Below the pieces are notes generated by a model. It did not search any database. It was not told where the DNA came from and saw only the letters and a program-made list of their open reading frames with translations. A stretch of DNA of 30,434 nucleotides from Aquificaceae bacterium. GTDB lineage: Bacteria; Aquificota; Aquificia; Aquificales; Aquificaceae. The DNA lies in NCBI GenBank assembly GCA_027014185.1, contig JALWEK010000147.1, positions 1 to 30,434 on the forward strand, read 5' to 3'. Positions within the stretch are counted from its first letter, which is position 1, and each line of letters opens with the position of its first letter. Below are positions 29,601-30,434 of the stretch, piece by piece. The translations under genes were made by a program, and so were the position numbers.

Positions 29601-30434
29601 TGGAAGTCCACGTGATGGGTTCTGACCAGAGGATAGTGAGGTGTGCGAGGGTGTCTTTCGGCAAGGACGAGAAAGTAGATCCCGAGAGGGACAAGAGGCT
29701 CATAAGGTTTTTATTCAGGCACAGGCACGCATCGCCCTTCGAGCACAACATAATAGCCTTCGAGGGGACCAAGGAGAACTGGCTCAGCGTGCTCGAGGGG
29801 CTTGAGAGCCCTGCCGTTCAAATCTACCACTCTGGAGGGTTCATATGGCTGAACCTCAGGAATGCAATAAACTCGATCGAGCACCTTCCAGAGGGCATAT
29901 TCGAAGAAGTAAAGAGGTTCTTCCCGGCAACGTGGAGCATAGTAGAAAGCGGGGGGGATATCTCGGACGAGGAACTTTCGAAGCTACCCTATACAACGGA
30001 CAGGGTTTTCCTTCAGGAGAAGGTGGAAACCTCCTCTGGCTGGGTAGGTCTGGTTGATAAGCTGGAGCTTGGGACGGATATGGATTACTACACCTTCATA
30101 GTCGAATGCCCCCTCTTCGTAGCACGTCAGTGGCACAGGCACAGGTTCGGGTCCTACAACGAAATATCGAGGAGGTACACCGCATACGACATAAAGTTTT
30201 ACATTCCCGAGGTGCTCAGAAAGCAGGCGAAATCCAACAAGCAGGCGTCCATAGATGAGCCTGTAGAAGAGCCGTTCCACACGGAGTTTCTGAAGGAGAT
30301 AAAAAGGCTAATAGATGAGAGCTACACACTCTACGAGAGGATGACGGAAAAAGAAGTTGCCAAGGAGCTCGCAAGAGGAGTACTTCCACAGTTTATGAAA
30401 ACCCGTTACTACTGGACAGTTCCCAGGATTGCAC
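29600..30434 (+). CDS. thyX: Flavin-dependent thymidylate synthase ThyX (3'-truncated by window edge)
   Basis: The first 278 residues of ThyX, which makes dTMP from dUMP using FAD and methylene-tetrahydrofolate, independently of ThyA. The ThyX signature RHR-x2-S-x4-S-x-R is exact at 180-192 (RHRFGSYNEISRR). Upstream, FLFRHRHASPFEHN (37-50) and AVQIYHSGGFIWLNLRNA (72-89) match family blocks, as does VARQWH before the signature. The ATG at 29600 follows GAGGTGGAG and overlaps the SPOR gene stop (TGATG). The frame is open to the window edge with no stop, so the C-terminus is missing. With nrdAB it belongs to dNTP synthesis. Confidence 0.95.
   Translation, partial: MEVHVMGSDQRIVRCARVSFGKDEKVDPERDKRLIRFLFRHRHASPFEHNIIAFEGTKENWLSVLEGLESPAVQIYHSGGFIWLNLRNAINSIEHLPEGIFEEVKRFFPATWSIVESGGDISDEELSKLPYTTDRVFLQEKVETSSGWVGLVDKLELGTDMDYYTFIVECPLFVARQWHRHRFGSYNEISRRYTAYDIKFYIPEVLRKQAKSNKQASIDEPVEEPFHTEFLKEIKRLIDESYTLYERMTEKEVAKELARGVLPQFMKTRYYWTVPRIA

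Overview
The window reads as a stretch of chromosome from a thermophilic bacterium of the Aquificaceae (Aquifex / Hydrogenobacter / Hydrogenivirga relatives). The grounds are gene content, including a class I ribonucleotide reductase NrdA with an active-site intein as I recall from Aquifex aeolicus. Codon use also fits: heavy AGG/AGA for Arg, ATA for Ile, Lys/Glu-rich proteins. Genus is inference. It is densely packed, with many 1-8 bp overlaps. I saw no insertion sequence, prophage, CRISPR array or rRNA. No gene-free stretch exceeds 300 bases; the longest are about 13961-14121, 7939-8034 and 1678-1770.

Layout. 1-1677: the end of a membrane protein gene, converging on a leftward pair (cupin, and a polytopic NnrS / heme-copper-oxidase-like membrane protein). 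1771-4590: a rightward run of a GcvH-like lipoyl carrier, a CPTC thioredoxin-fold protein, a [2Fe-2S] ferredoxin, HolA and an SdhB/FrdB-type iron-sulfur subunit. 4600-13960: a flagellar region, fliG-fliH-fliI, then a leftward PIN-domain gene, then orf57-flgD-flgE-fliL-fliO-fliP-fliQ-fliR-flhB behind a good sigma-28 promoter candidate. It covers the switch protein, export ATPase and regulator, hook cap, hook, and the export gate with its specificity switch. 14122-18722: nrdA, whose 399-residue LAGLIDADG intein sits directly before the catalytic cysteine, and nrdB. 18735-24462: an MTA/SAH-deaminase-like amidohydrolase, an unrecognised 155-aa protein, the tRNA thiolase mnmA, and a membrane GGDEF-EAL protein. 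24474-28888: tRNA-Leu(TAG), then tig-clpP-clpX and a Memo-family protein. 28914-30434: a SPOR-domain membrane protein and thyX, cut by the window edge.

How the genes fit together. The flagellar genes form one morphogenetic module, and the GGDEF-EAL protein could set c-di-GMP levels relevant to motility, though it is not linked to them here. nrdAB and thyX both serve dNTP supply. tig-clpP-clpX is the common chaperone/protease operon. The lipoyl, thioredoxin and ferredoxin genes, with an FNR-like palindrome upstream, suggest a redox module, possibly tied to sulfur-compound oxidation as known for lipoyl carriers of the sHdr pathway; no sHdr or glycine-cleavage P/T genes are in the window, so this is inference.

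Most of the window is conserved housekeeping. The observations most worth checking are: a recurring TANNNT box 6-10 bases before ATGs that lack a Shine-Dalgarno (possible leaderless transcription, often overlapping the upstream stop codon); the intein with a non-canonical Gly-Asn C-terminus; the AT-rich middle of flgE; the absence of fliJ/fliK, with a PIN gene in that slot; the extra cysteine in the SdhB-like protein; and the N-terminal PqqD-like extension on the Memo protein. I did not find a clearly new multi-gene system.
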